DNA of 64,000 nt, taken from Elusimicrobiota bacterium (GTDB lineage: Bacteria; Elusimicrobiota; Elusimicrobia; UBA1565; UBA9628). The position numbers and the translations under genes were made by a program. Position 1 is the stretch's first letter. Each line of letters starts with the position of its first letter. The notes under the pieces were generated by a model, which saw only the letters and a program-made list of their open reading frames with translations, made no database searches and was not told where the DNA came from. The stretch covers positions 90,104 to 154,103 of the forward strand of contig JACPFR010000024.1 in the NCBI GenBank assembly GCA_016182905.1, read 5' to 3'. Shown one piece after another: positions 23,815-32,493 of the stretch.

Positions 23815-24854
23815 TGGACGCGGCCAAGGTCCACGCGGCCCTGACGGACCTCGGCCTGCCCAAGTTCCGTTGGGAGCAGGTGCGGCAGGCCGTCTTCGGC
23901 CGGGCCGTCTCCTCCTACGAGGAGATCTCGGTGCTGCCCGCGCAGGCGCGCAAGGACCTCGCCGAGAAGGCCCCGCTGATGAGCGTGCGCGAGCGCCGCG
24001 TCGACGTCTCCGGCGACGGCCGCGCGCACAAGGCCCTGCTCGACCTCGCGGACGGCAGCGTCGTCGAGACCGTTCTGCTGCGGCCGAGCGAGACGCGCTG
24101 GACCACCTGCATCTCCTCCCAGGTCGGCTGCGCGGTGGCCTGCACCTTCTGCGCGACGGGGCTCATGGGGCTCAAGCGGAGCCTCACGCCGGAGGAGATC
24201 ACCGACCAGGTCCTGTTCTGGCGCCAGTACATGGCCAAAAAGAACCTTCCCGGACGGCTCGACAACGTCGTCTACATGGGCATGGGCGAGCCTTTCGCCT
24301 GCTACGAGCAGGTCTCGGCGAGCCTGAAGGCGCTGCTCGACCAGAGGCAGTTCGGCATCGGCGCGCGCCACATCTCCGTCTCCACCTCCGGCGTCGCGCC
24401 CAAGATCGCTCTGTTCGGCCGCGATTTCCCGCAGGTCAACCTCGCGATCTCCCTGCACGCCGCGACCGACGAGCTGCGCACGCGCCTGGTGCCGATGAAC
24501 AAGGCCTTCGACCTGGCCGCGCTCGCCGCGGCGCTCAAGGAGTACATCGGCTCGACGAACCGCAAGATCTTTTTCGAGTACGTGCTGCTCAAGGGCGAGA
24601 ACGACCGCCCCCAGGACGCCGACGCCCTGGTGAAGTGGCTCGACGGCGTCGGCCCCAAGGAGCTGCTCCACGTCAATCTGATCGTGTTCAACCAGACCGA
24701 CACGGCGCACAAGCCGACCGACGAGAGCGACGCGCGCGAGTTCCAGGCGCGCCTGCTCGCGGGCGGCTACAAGTCCACGGTCCGTCAGAACCTCGGGCGC
24801 GACATCGACGGCGCCTGCGGACAGCTGGTGGTATTGGAGAAGAAGGCCAAATGA
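23814..24854 (+). CDS. rlmN: Dual-specificity 23S rRNA/tRNA adenine-C2 methyltransferase
   Basis: 346 aa radical-SAM enzyme that methylates A2503 of 23S rRNA and A37 of some tRNAs. The iron-sulfur cluster motif CxxxCxxC is at Cys106, Cys110 and Cys113 (GCAVACTFCATG). The SAM site is VVYMGMGEPF, and the conserved C-terminal catalytic Cys335 lies in DGACGQL. The start at 23814 overlaps the mgtC stop (TGATG). It is part of the hemE to rlmN cluster. Confidence 0.96.
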   Translation: MDAAKVHAALTDLGLPKFRWEQVRQAVFGRAVSSYEEISVLPAQARKDLAEKAPLMSVRERRVDVSGDGRAHKALLDLADGSVVETVLLRPSETRWTTCISSQVGCAVACTFCATGLMGLKRSLTPEEITDQVLFWRQYMAKKNLPGRLDNVVYMGMGEPFACYEQVSASLKALLDQRQFGIGARHISVSTSGVAPKIALFGRDFPQVNLAISLHAATDELRTRLVPMNKAFDLAALAAALKEYIGSTNRKIFFEYVLLKGENDRPQDADALVKWLDGVGPKELLHVNLIVFNQTDTAHKPTDESDAREFQARLLAGGYKSTVRQNLGRDIDGACGQLVVLEKKAK

Positions 24855-25333
24855 GCGACGACTATCGAAAAGATCAGCCCCCGCGCGATATCCGCGATCG
24901 CCCGTCCCGCGCGCGCTACGACAAGATCAAGTCGACCCTCGACCTCAAGTGGCGGCGCCGCGCCCTGCAGAGCGAGCGCATGACGCGCGAGCTCGCCGAC
25001 GCGCTGTGGGACGCCTTCGAGAACCCGTGGACGTGGTGCGGCTTCTGGCTGCTCCAGCCCGACGGCAAGGCCTTCCAGCCCGGCCCCGCCCGCCCCGAGC
25101 CCGCGCCCGCGGCGGTTCCCGCCGAGGGCGCCATCGCCGAGGCCCTGCGCTCCGGCGACGCCAAGCCCGGCTCGACGACGATCTTCGTGCCGGTCTTCGA
25201 CAAGAACATGCGCGTGTGGGCCGTGTTCGAGGCGCGCTCCTCCGCCGCGTTCGACGACATGGACGCGCGCTGGATCGAGCGCCTTTTCAAGCCCTTCCAG
25301 ACGATCGAGAAGCTGCCGCCGCAGGCGCCCTGA
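24851..25333 (+). CDS. GAF-like small protein
   Basis: 160 aa. A charged, Arg-rich N-terminal third (residues 1-50), then a segment from about 62 to 150 with the look of a GAF fold: WTWCGFWLLQPDGKAFQPGP, IAEALRSGDAK, STTIFVPVFDKNMRVWAVFE and FDDMDARWIERLFKPF. No catalytic Cys pattern of the methionine-sulfoxide reductase GAF type is obvious. It is translationally coupled to rlmN (ATGA overlap) and followed 4 bp later by a thioesterase. Function is unknown. Confidence 0.7.
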   Translation: MSDDYRKDQPPRDIRDRPSRARYDKIKSTLDLKWRRRALQSERMTRELADALWDAFENPWTWCGFWLLQPDGKAFQPGPARPEPAPAAVPAEGAIAEALRSGDAKPGSTTIFVPVFDKNMRVWAVFEARSSAAFDDMDARWIERLFKPFQTIEKLPPQAP

Positions 25334-25337
25334 CCGG

Positions 25338-25757
25338 ATGGACCGTCTTCCCGGCGCGGAGCACGAGTACCCGTTCCAGATCCTGGAGCGGCACCTCGAC
25401 GGCTTCGGCCACGTCAACAACGCGGCCTACCTCGAGATCTTCGAGGAGGCGAGGTGGGACCTGATCACGCGCGGCGGCTTCGGGCTCGAGCAGGTCCGCG
25501 AGCGCATGATCGGGCCGGTCGTGCTCGCCGTCGACATGCGCTTCCACCGCGAGGCGGTCAACCGCGAGAGGGTCGTCATCAAGACGCGCTGCGTCGAGTA
25601 CCGCGGCAAGGTCGGGCGCCTCGAGCAGGTGATGGAGCGCGCCGACGGCCTGCCGTCGTGCACCGCCGTGTTCACGTTCGGGCTCTTCGACCTGCGCACG
25701 CGCCGCCTGCTGCGGCCGACGCCGGAGTGGCTGAAGGCCGTCGGCATCGCGCCTTAA
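25338..25757 (+). CDS. Acyl-CoA thioesterase, 4HBT/YbgC-like hotdog fold
   Basis: 139 aa, typical for a single hotdog domain. The catalytic region is LDGFGHVNNAAYLEIFEEAR, the YbgC/FadM pattern with Asp followed by GHVNN and Glu on the central helix. It hydrolyses acyl-CoA or acyl-ACP thioesters in the cytoplasm; the chain-length preference cannot be read. It is the last gene of the + strand run and ends 10 bp from the convergent transporter. Confidence 0.88.
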   Translation: MDRLPGAEHEYPFQILERHLDGFGHVNNAAYLEIFEEARWDLITRGGFGLEQVRERMIGPVVLAVDMRFHREAVNRERVVIKTRCVEYRGKVGRLEQVMERADGLPSCTAVFTFGLFDLRTRRLLRPTPEWLKAVGIAP

Positions 25758-25767
25758 GCGTCGCGGC

Positions 25768-27429
25768 TCAAGAGAAGAAGAGGACGAGGAGCTGGGCGCT
25801 GAGTATGCGCAGGATCATCACCGTCGGGTACACCGCCGCGTAGGCGATGGACGGGGCGTTGGAGGCCGCGATGGAGTTCGCGAATCCCAGCGCCGGCGGG
25901 TCGGTCATGCTCCCGGCGAGAAGCCCGCAGAGGCTCATGTAGTCCAGGCCCAGCAGGCGGCGGCCGGCCCAGCCCACGATGAGGAGCGGGACCAAGGTGA
26001 TGGCGGCCCCGAGGAGCATCCAGGAGAACCCGGGCCCCTGGACCAGGACCTTCACGAAGCTGTCTCCGGCGTGCAGGCCCACGCAGGCGAGGAACAGGAC
26101 GATGCCCATCTCGCGCAGGACCAGGTTGGAGCTGCGGGGCAGGTGCCAGGTGACCGCTCCGACGTTGCCGAGGCGGCTGAGCAGGATGGCGACGACCAGC
26201 GGCCCGCCGGCCGACCCCAGGCGTATCGGCGTGGGCAGGCCGGGGATGGGGATGGGCCAGTGTCCCAGCAGCACGCCCAGCGCGATGCCCACGAAGACGG
26301 GCAGGATCTGCGGGTGGCCGATCTTCTCCAGCGAGTTGCCCAGGAAGCGCTCGACCGAGGCCACGTCGTCGGGCTCGCCCACCACCAGGAGCTGGTCGCC
26401 GTATTGGAGCTCCAGGTCGGGGCTCGGCACGAACGCGACGTCGGGCCGCTGCAGGCGGGCCACGGCCACGCCGTGGAGCATCTGGACCTCGCCGACGCTG
26501 CGTCCGAGGGCGTCGCGGCGGGTGACCACCAGCTTGCGGCTGAGCAGGTTCGTGGAGATCGCCTTGAGGTCCTTCTCCGACTCCGGGCCGATGAGGACGC
26601 GCAGGCCCTCCAGGGCCGCGGCGCGCCCGACGACGCGGACCGCGTCCCCGGTGCGCAGGACCATGTCGGGGACGGCGACGGCGACTTTCCCATCGTGGAG
26701 CACGCGCGTGATGACGGCCTTGACCGACTGGAGGTGGGGGATGTCCTTGATCGCCAGGCCGTCGAGGTTGGGGTTCTGGACCTCCAGGTTCATCGCCACC
26801 GGCGCGTCGGCGTCCTTGTGCTGCGTCTCGAGGAAGGCCCGGGCCTCGGCCGCGGGATCGACGCGGAAGACGCGCTTGATGATCAGCATGGCGACGATGA
26901 TGCCGATGATCCCGAAGGGATAGGCGACCGCGTAGCCTAGGCCGGGGAGCTTGGTGCTCTCGGGCGAGAGTCCGCTCATCGAGCCCATGGCCTGCTGCGC
27001 CGCGGCCAGCGCGGGCGTGTTGGTCGTGGCGCCGGAGAAGAGGCCCACGGCCAGGGGCATCTCCACGTCCTTGACGAGGATCGCCGCGACGGTCAGCCCC
27101 ACGCCGAGCAGGACCACGGCCGCGGCCAGCAGGTTGAGCTTGAGCCCCTGGCGCTTGAGCGAGGCGGCGAAGCCCGGGCCGACCTCCAGGCCGACGGAGT
27201 ACACGAACAGGATGAGTCCGAAATCCCGCACGAAGAGCATGACCTGGGGGTCGAGCGCGGCGCCTATATGCGCGGTGGCGATGCCCGCGAAGAGCACGCC
27301 GGCGATGCCGAGGCGCACGCCCTTGAGGCTCAGGTTGCCCAAGGTCAGCCCCGAGGCGATGACCAGGCACAGGACCAGGAAGTCCCGGGCGACCGACTCC
27401 AAGCTCAGGAAAGAGAAGAGGGAGGTCAT
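25768..27429 (-). CDS. AspT/YidE-family putative transporter with two TrkA-C domains
   Basis: 553 aa. Five or six membrane segments, a central cytoplasmic part with two TrkA-C (RCK-C) regulatory domains (about residues 190-370) and a second membrane block, the layout of the aspartate:alanine exchanger family. Typical stretches are GLILFVYSVGLEVGPGFAAS, GLFSGATTNTPALAAAQQAM and, near the end, LLAGSMTDPPALGFANSIA. The substrate is unknown for YidE-like members. GAGGA lies 6-7 nt before the ATG at 27429, so this gene is leadered. A GTG one codon upstream is an alternative start. Confidence 0.88.
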   Translation of the reverse strand: MTSLFSFLSLESVARDFLVLCLVIASGLTLGNLSLKGVRLGIAGVLFAGIATAHIGAALDPQVMLFVRDFGLILFVYSVGLEVGPGFAASLKRQGLKLNLLAAAVVLLGVGLTVAAILVKDVEMPLAVGLFSGATTNTPALAAAQQAMGSMSGLSPESTKLPGLGYAVAYPFGIIGIIVAMLIIKRVFRVDPAAEARAFLETQHKDADAPVAMNLEVQNPNLDGLAIKDIPHLQSVKAVITRVLHDGKVAVAVPDMVLRTGDAVRVVGRAAALEGLRVLIGPESEKDLKAISTNLLSRKLVVTRRDALGRSVGEVQMLHGVAVARLQRPDVAFVPSPDLELQYGDQLLVVGEPDDVASVERFLGNSLEKIGHPQILPVFVGIALGVLLGHWPIPIPGLPTPIRLGSAGGPLVVAILLSRLGNVGAVTWHLPRSSNLVLREMGIVLFLACVGLHAGDSFVKVLVQGPGFSWMLLGAAITLVPLLIVGWAGRRLLGLDYMSLCGLLAGSMTDPPALGFANSIAASNAPSIAYAAVYPTVMILRILSAQLLVLFFS

Positions 27430-27483
27430 CACGTCCTCATGCTACGAAACAACGGCGGATCGGCCTATGACCTAACTCAAGTC

Positions 27484-28224
27484 TCATGGCCGGCCGCCGC
27501 GGCCCCTCATCGGGACGAAACGCACGTCCATGCGCTTCTCGCGCTCCATCCCTTTCGCGGTCTTGCGCACGACGATGAGCTCCTGCGCGGAGAATGAGCC
27601 GCGGACCTCGGGCCCGACCGGGATGATCATCCGTCCTCCCGTCTTGAGCTGGGCGACCAAAGGCGGGGGGATGTGGTCGGGGGCGCAGGTCACGATGATC
27701 GCGTCGAAGGGCGCCTTCTCGGGCCAGCCCGCGTAGCCGTCGCCGATCCGGACCGTGACGTTCGCGTAGCCGAGCCTCCTCAAGGTCCGTTCGGCCCGAC
27801 GGCCGAGGGAGGGGACGATCTCGACGGTGTAGACCTCCTTGGCCAGCTTGGCGAGGATGGCCGCCTGATAGCCCGATCCGGTCCCCACCTCGAAGACCTT
27901 GTCGGAGGGCCGCAGCTCGAGGGCCTCGGTCATGAGGCCGACGATCAGCGGCTGGGAGATGGTCTGCCCCTCCCCGATGGGGAGAGGGCCGTCGTCGTAG
28001 GCCCGGCGGACGAGGCTCTCGGGGACGAACTCGTGGCGAGGGACCTCGCGCATGGCCTCGAGGACTTTGCGGTCGCCGACCCGGTGATCGGGGGAGTAGG
28101 AGGCGACGAGGTCCACCATCTCCCGCCGGGCCCTCGCCGCCCATTCCTCGAAGGCCTCGGGCGCGCCCGCCTGGACGGCGCCCGCCAAGAGGAGGGCGGC
28201 CAGGCCGGAGAGGATCGTTCTCAT
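27484..28224 (-). CDS. pcm: Protein-L-isoaspartate O-methyltransferase with signal peptide
   Basis: 246 aa. SAM-dependent repair enzyme for isoaspartyl residues. Methyltransferase motif I is VFEVGTGSGYQAAILAKLAK; other signatures are RHEFVPESLVRRAYDDGPLP, GEGQTISQPLIVGLMTEAL and GGRMIIPVG. Unlike the usual cytoplasmic protein of about 210 aa, it starts with MRTILSGLAALLLAGAVQAG, a good signal peptide, so it is predicted to be periplasmic, where SAM supply is unclear. TACACT (28236-28231) ends 6 nt before the ATG. A perfect hairpin and a possible leader or small RNA lie upstream at 28307-28410. Confidence 0.9.
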   Translation of the reverse strand: MRTILSGLAALLLAGAVQAGAPEAFEEWAARARREMVDLVASYSPDHRVGDRKVLEAMREVPRHEFVPESLVRRAYDDGPLPIGEGQTISQPLIVGLMTEALELRPSDKVFEVGTGSGYQAAILAKLAKEVYTVEIVPSLGRRAERTLRRLGYANVTVRIGDGYAGWPEKAPFDAIIVTCAPDHIPPPLVAQLKTGGRMIIPVGPEVRGSFSAQELIVVRKTAKGMEREKRMDVRFVPMRGRGGRP

Positions 28225-28299
28225 GGGCGCAGTGTAGAAAGGATCCCCGTTCCGGGGCCATCGGGGCCTTGTCTCGGTTTTATCGCCTCGGGCGCCGAT

Positions 28300-28410
28300 G
28301 AAAATGGCCCGCCCGGGACCATATAGGTCCCGGGCGGGCGCTCCTGGTGGGGTCGACGCGAACTGGTGTCGTTCGAGTAAGACGTTCTGTCGCGTCTAAA
28401 AGTATTCTAA
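28300..28410 (-). ncRNA. Candidate small RNA or pcm attenuator leader
   Basis: On the minus strand TAGAAT (28412-28407 region) is followed by a 7-bp stem GACGCGA...TCGCGTC with an inner loop. Then comes a perfect 14-bp hairpin (28326-28339 with 28307-28320, 5-nt loop) ending in CATTTTC. This is the layout of a short RNA of about 100 nt with an intrinsic terminator, or of an attenuated 5' leader, since pcm starts 83 nt farther on. The weak T-run and lack of a -35 keep confidence low. Confidence 0.4.
28307..28339 (-). terminator. Perfect GC-rich hairpin upstream of pcm
   Basis: 14-bp arms GCCCGCCCGGGACC / GGTCCCGGGCGGGC around ATATA. On the minus strand it is followed by CATTTTC, a short T-run. 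It lies in a 275-bp gap between two divergent genes, so it does not terminate a known upstream gene. Confidence 0.6.
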
Positions 28411-28499
28411 CAGGTCGCCGTTTCGAATTTATTTCGGCCTCATTAAATTCACGCGCCGGACCGTGGAAGATTCGGGAAGGATAAGCCATACTTATGGGG

Positions 28500-29342
28500 A
28501 TGAGACCGGCGCTCAAGCTGAGCCTGCTTCCGGCCCTCGCGCTCCTGTCGAGCTGCGGCGAGGTCACGGTGCGCACCGACATCCCGTCGGCCTACGGCGC
28601 GCCGGCGCCCGGCACCTCGCCGTTGGCGCCCGGCGAGACCCGCCTCGACCCCGCGATCTCCAACGCCCTGATCAGGCTCGCCGAGGACCGCCGCGGCCTC
28701 AAACGCGACCTCACCAAGGTCGAGGGCACGCCGATCGCCGACATCCTGACCGGCGGCTCGCCGATCGGCTAGAGCCTCAGGAACCGCTTCCTCAACGTGG
28801 GCATCCCGCTCGGCGACGCCTTCTCGCACAGCACGGATCCCGCCTTCAGGGCTCAGCTGCTCGAGCTGTCCCGTTGGGACCGCGACGGCGAGTCGCGCGC
28901 CGCGGCGCTGATCGCGCTGGCGCGCACGCACGACCTCAAGTACCTCCAGGTGTTCAACGAGGCGCTGATCCATCTCGACCCCGCGGTGCGCTTCGGCGCC
29001 CTCGAGGCGCTCGTCGTCTTCGAGCACCCGCGCGAGGCGATGCCGCTGCTGGCCGCCGCCTCCGAGCGGGACACCGAGCCCCTGCTGCGAGTCTACGCCG
29101 CCGCGGGCCTGGCCCGCATGGGCGACGTCGCGGGCCTGCACCGCGTGCGCTCCTTCCTCGACAACCCCTCCTGGGTGGTCAAGGCGCTGGCCGCGAAGTA
29201 CCTCGGCGAACTCGGCACGGCCGAGGACTACGACCTCCTGCTCCGCCGCGTCGACGGCGAGGTCGGCAACGACTTCGTCGTCGCCGAGTTCTGCGTCTCG
29301 GCGCTGAAGCTCTGGCCGAAGAAGAAGGCGGCCGCCAAATGA
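28500..29342 (+). pseudogene. HEAT-repeat lipoprotein interrupted by in-frame amber codon
   Basis: One reading frame runs from the ATG at 28500 to 29342 except for a single TAG at 28770-28772 (reading ...GGSPIG-stop-SLRNRFLN...). The N-terminal part has a lipoprotein signal (LLPALALLSSC-G). The part after the stop holds three or four HEAT-like repeats (RAAALIALARTHDLKYLQVF, AVRFGALEALVVFEHPREAM, LLRVYAAAGLARMGDVAGLH) and is homologous to the next gene. The frame on both sides is intact and the 3' end is still coupled (ATGA) to the next gene. This points to a very recent nonsense mutation, an assembly error or suppression. A start at 28494 is an alternative. Confidence 0.7.
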
Positions 29343-30178
29343 AGACGATCCTGGCCGCCGTCCTGCTCCTGGCGCCGCTGCTCGCCGGCGCGGCCGAGCC
29401 GCTGCCCGTGAACCTGGGCGCCGACGCGGGCATGCTGTTCTCGCTCGAGCCGCTGACGATCACCGCCCCGCGCGTCAAGCAGGAGGACCTGATCGACCCG
29501 CGCATCAACGCGCACCTGATCCGCCTCCTGCAGCAGCGCATGGACGCGCGGCCCGACACCCTCGCCTCGAGCGACGCGTCGCTGTTCAACCTCGCGCGCC
29601 TGTCCACTTTGACCGGCTACTCGCTGAAGACGCGCTACACCGAGCTCGGCTTCCTGCTCACCGAGGGCCTCGCGGGCACGAAGGACTATCAGCTCCAGCG
29701 CGAGCTCGAGAACGCGGCGCGCTTGGCCAAGAACGTGCAGACGCGCGCCGCCGCGCTCGTCGCGCTGTCCTACGCCAAGGACATGCGCCACCTGAGCCTC
29801 TTTCAGGGCGCGCTCAACGACCCCAGCGTCACCGTGCGCTTCGCCGCTCTCGAGTCCCTGCTGACCCTCGGCGACGCCTCGATCCAGCTCCAGCTCGGCG
29901 GCGCGGCGCGCAACGACCAGTCGGTCGCCGTCCAGGTCTACGCCGCGGCCGGGATGTGGCGCAAGGGCGACAACTTCGGCAAGGAGATACTATTGCGCTT
30001 CCTCGACCATCAGGACTGGTTCGCCCGCGCGATGGCGGCCTACTACCTCGGCGAGATGGGCGGCGGCTACGAGTACCGCCGCATGGCCCAGTACCTCGAG
30101 CGCGAGACCGATCCCTCGACGAAGGCGGAGCTGGCGACCGCCCTCATGAAACTCCATCCGAAAAAGGACGAGAATTGA
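29339..30178 (+). CDS. Exported HEAT-repeat protein, paralogue of the gene at 28500
   Basis: 279 aa with a signal peptide ([20 protein letters not shown]). Residues about 110-275 carry HEAT-like helical repeats: [60 protein letters not shown]. It is similar in sequence and repeat order to the interrupted lipoprotein gene just upstream. It overlaps that gene by 4 bp and the exbB-like gene by 4 bp, so the five genes up to tonB form one operon. A periplasmic scaffold for the TonB-type system is a reasonable inference; nothing proves it. Confidence 0.8.
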   Translation: MKTILAAVLLLAPLLAGAAEPLPVNLGADAGMLFSLEPLTITAPRVKQEDLIDPRINAHLIRLLQQRMDARPDTLASSDASLFNLARLSTLTGYSLKTRYTELGFLLTEGLAGTKDYQLQRELENAARLAKNVQTRAAALVALSYAKDMRHLSLFQGALNDPSVTVRFAALESLLTLGDASIQLQLGGAARNDQSVAVQVYAAAGMWRKGDNFGKEILLRFLDHQDWFARAMAAYYLGEMGGGYEYRRMAQYLERETDPSTKAELATALMKLHPKKDEN

Positions 30179-30768
30179 ACAACAGCCCCTTGATGGCGTT
30201 GGCGCTCACCGGCGGCGGCTGGGTCATCTGGGCCCTGATCATAAGTTCCATCGGCGGCGTCGCCGTGGCCTACGACCGCTGGAACCTGCTCAAGGAGGAA
30301 TCGAAGGCGCTCTCGGCCCTGCGTCCCGTGTTCCTCGCCGCGCTCGCCGCGGGCGACCACGACGCGGCCGACAAGGCCGTCAAGGCCAACCCCGGCGCCG
30401 CGTCGCGCGTGCTCTCCGAGCCGGAGAACCTCCAGGCCGCCCTGTCCGACGAGAGGCGCCACCTCGAGGGCCGCCTGCTCTGGCTCGGCACGCTCGGCAA
30501 CAACGCGCCGTTCGTCGGCTTGTTCGGCACCGTGCTCGGCGTCATCAAGGCCTTCCACGACCTGGCCGAGTCCGGCGCGGGACCGGAGGTCGTCATGGCC
30601 GGCCTCTCCGAGGCGCTGGTTGCCACCGCCGTCGGCCTGCTCGTCGCGATCCCGTCCGTGCTCGCCTTCAATTTCCTGCAGAAGAAGATGCGCGACCTGC
30701 TCTTGGAAACGGAGGCGCTCGGCCTGCGCTACGCCGCCGTGCGGACCCACCATGCACGCCACCGATGA
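30175..30768 (+). CDS. exbB: ExbB/TolQ/MotA-type proton channel
   Basis: 197 aa. The N-terminal membrane segment is [21 protein letters not shown] cytoplasmic loop follows, then the paired C-terminal membrane helices with [20 protein letters not shown] and [20 protein letters not shown], the two hallmark stretches of ExbB/TolQ. It forms the pentameric stator that couples the proton gradient to TonB or TolA. The likely start is TTG at 30175, overlapping the previous stop (TTGA); a later ATG would cost four residues. The 3' end overlaps exbD by 17 bp. Confidence 0.92.
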   Translation: MNNSPLMALALTGGGWVIWALIISSIGGVAVAYDRWNLLKEESKALSALRPVFLAALAAGDHDAADKAVKANPGAASRVLSEPENLQAALSDERRHLEGRLLWLGTLGNNAPFVGLFGTVLGVIKAFHDLAESGAGPEVVMAGLSEALVATAVGLLVAIPSVLAFNFLQKKMRDLLLETEALGLRYAAVRTHHARHR

Positions 30769-31153
30769 CGCCGACAGCCCCATAACCGGGATCAACATCA
30801 CCCCGCTCGTCGACGTCGTCCTCGTCGTCCTCATCATCTTCATGGCCACCGCCCCCATGATCGCCCGCCGCGCGATCAAGGTCGACGTCCCCAAGGTCTC
30901 CAAGTCGGACAAGACCGCGACGGAAGCCATCGCGGTCGCGTTGAACGACAAACGAGAACTGACCGTGACTGGAAAGCCCACAACGCTTGATGATTTGAAG
31001 AAGATGCTGTCGGCCGCGACCGCGCTCAAGCCCGATCAGGCCGTCACCCTCTCCGCCGACAAGACGCTTCCCTACGGCGAGATCGCGGAGCTCCTCGACG
31101 CGGTGCGCTCCGCCGGCGTCAAGAAGGTCGGCCTGGAGGTCCAGCGCAAGTGA
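30752..31153 (+). CDS. exbD: ExbD/TolR family protein
   Basis: 133 aa. Short N-terminal tail, then [20 protein letters not shown] with the essential membrane Asp, then a periplasmic domain (about 45-133) ending [20 protein letters not shown]. It is the partner of the ExbB-like stator. The ATG at 30752 lies inside the exbB 3' end, and the stop overlaps the GTG of the tonB-like gene. Confidence 0.93.
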   Translation: MHATDDADSPITGINITPLVDVVLVVLIIFMATAPMIARRAIKVDVPKVSKSDKTATEAIAVALNDKRELTVTGKPTTLDDLKKMLSAATALKPDQAVTLSADKTLPYGEIAELLDAVRSAGVKKVGLEVQRK

Positions 31154-31905
31154 CGACGGCCCAGAAGAAGCGGGCGCCTTCTCCGCCGCCGTTCCAGCGG
31201 TCGGTGGCGATGTCCGCGGGCATGCACGTCCTCTTCTTCGCCGCGCTGTGGCTGCTGCCGCGCCTGAGCTTCGACTCGCCGCCCCCGTTCGAGGTCGAGA
31301 TCACGAGCCCCTTCCTCGGCGACGGCCCCGCGAAACTCGGCGCGCCCAAGGCCTTCGTGCCCGGCGTGCCCGCCAAGATCAACGTGACGCCCGACGTCCC
31401 CGTCCCGCCCAACCCCATCGAGAAGGCTCCCGAGCCTCCCAAGGATTGGACCTTGCCCGGCCCCAGCACCAAGGTCGTCGAGACTCCGGAGCCGGTCGCC
31501 CCGACGCCCGGCGGCGAGGTCGGCGGCACCGGCACGGCGGCCAAGACCGGCGGCTCGGGGGAAGGCTCCGACGACGGCGTTCCCGGCGGCACCGGCCACG
31601 GCGGCACCCCCCTCAAGGAACTGCCGCGCCTGCTCAACCGCGACGAGGTGCTGGCCGGCCTCAAGCGCCTATATCCGGAGAGCGAGCGTCAGGCCGGCCG
31701 AGAGGGCGCCGTCGTCATCATGATCCACCTCGGGACCGACGGCCTGGTCTCCTCCTCCGACATCACCCGCGCCGCCGGCCCCGCCTTCGACGCCGCCGCC
31801 CGCAAGGTCGGCGCCCTCATGCGCTTCTCTCCCGCCATCGGCCTGAATGGCAAACCGGTGCCCGTGCGCATGCCCCAGGAAGTCCGCTTCAGGCTGACGG
31901 ACTAA
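31150..31905 (+). CDS. tonB: TonB-like energy transducer
   Basis: 251 aa. One N-terminal membrane helix (SVAMSAGMHVLFFAALWLLP), a long Pro/Gly-rich periplasmic linker (about 40-165) and a C-terminal TonB domain (about 175-251) with YPESERQAGREGAVVIMIHL and a final VRFRLTD. It would carry energy from ExbB/ExbD to an outer-membrane receptor. No TonB-dependent receptor is encoded in the window. GTG start at 31150, overlapping the exbD stop. Transcription can end at the hairpin R3, which is followed by six T. Confidence 0.88.
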   Translation: MTTAQKKRAPSPPPFQRSVAMSAGMHVLFFAALWLLPRLSFDSPPPFEVEITSPFLGDGPAKLGAPKAFVPGVPAKINVTPDVPVPPNPIEKAPEPPKDWTLPGPSTKVVETPEPVAPTPGGEVGGTGTAAKTGGSGEGSDDGVPGGTGHGGTPLKELPRLLNRDEVLAGLKRLYPESERQAGREGAVVIMIHLGTDGLVSSSDITRAAGPAFDAAARKVGALMRFSPAIGLNGKPVPVRMPQEVRFRLTD

Positions 31906-31921
31906 GAATTTCGGTGATTTT

Positions 31922-31985
31922 GGTGCCTGACTCGCAAATTCGTCGAATTCGAATTCAATGAATTTGCGAGTCAGGCACCTTTTTT
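31922..31985 (+). repeat. REP-like hairpin R3, also a likely terminator
   Basis: Perfect 19-bp arms (31922-31940, GGTGCCTGACTCGCAAATT, and 31961-31979) followed by TTTTTT (31980-31985). The tip GGTGCC resembles hairpins R2 and R4 while the interior differs. The loop contains GAATTCGAATTC. It lies 16 bp after the tonB stop and abuts the stop of the convergent GNAT gene. Confidence 0.85.
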
Positions 31986-32493
31986 AGGGGCGCCGGATCT
32001 CGTAGACGACGGTGGGGTCGGGGGAGCCGTCGGGCTTGGCGCGCTCGAGGCGGCCGACGAGCTTGGCGCCGATCTTCTCCAGGGCGCGGCGCGAGCGGAG
32101 GTTGAGCGGGCCGACGTGGAAGAGCGCGCGGCGCACGGCGAAGAAGGCGTGGTCGAGCATCATGAACTTCAGCTCGCGGTTGTAGCTCCCGCCCCAGTGA
32201 TCGCGAGTGAGGAACGTGAAGCCGATGCAGACGGAGTCCTTCCCCTCGAGGTCGTAGTAGCGCGAGGTGCCGACGATCTTCCTCGTCGCCTTGTCGACGA
32301 CGGCCAGCGCGCCGCGCGACTTGAGGGCGCGGTCGAAGAATTCCTCGAAGACCCGGAGTTCGTGGCGGTTCGGCGCCGGGTGCTGCTCCCAGATGAGGGG
32401 ATCGGAGGCCGCGGCGTAGAGCTCGTCGAAGTCGGCGGCCTTGAGCGGGCGCAGGCGCAGACGCGGCCCTTCGAGGACGGGCTGAAGCTCCAT
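31984..32493 (-). CDS. GNAT family N-acetyltransferase (RimJ/RimL type)
   Basis: 169 aa. MELQPVLEGPRLRLRPLKAA is the normal opening of RimJ/RimL-like acetyltransferases. The acetyl-CoA-binding region is degenerate for the type: IGFTFLTRDHWGGSYNRELK, then VGPLNLRSRRALEKIGAKLV, where 'N.RS.RALEKIGA' is the conserved C-terminal signature. It transfers an acetyl group to an amine of unknown identity in the cytoplasm. It overlaps the MFS gene stop (TGATG), so the two are co-transcribed. Confidence 0.88.
   Translation of the reverse strand: MELQPVLEGPRLRLRPLKAADFDELYAAASDPLIWEQHPAPNRHELRVFEEFFDRALKSRGALAVVDKATRKIVGTSRYYDLEGKDSVCIGFTFLTRDHWGGSYNRELKFMMLDHAFFAVRRALFHVGPLNLRSRRALEKIGAKLVGRLERAKPDGSPDPTVVYEIRRP

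Noticed and set aside
28320..28370. tRNA-like string TGGTGGGG...TTCGAGTAA
   Set aside because: No cloverleaf can be folded: acceptor and anticodon stems do not pair on either strand.
28770..28772. Amber codon read as pyrrolysine
   Set aside because: No PylT/PylS-like gene or methylamine methyltransferase context is present in the window, and the stop lies in a non-conserved linker.
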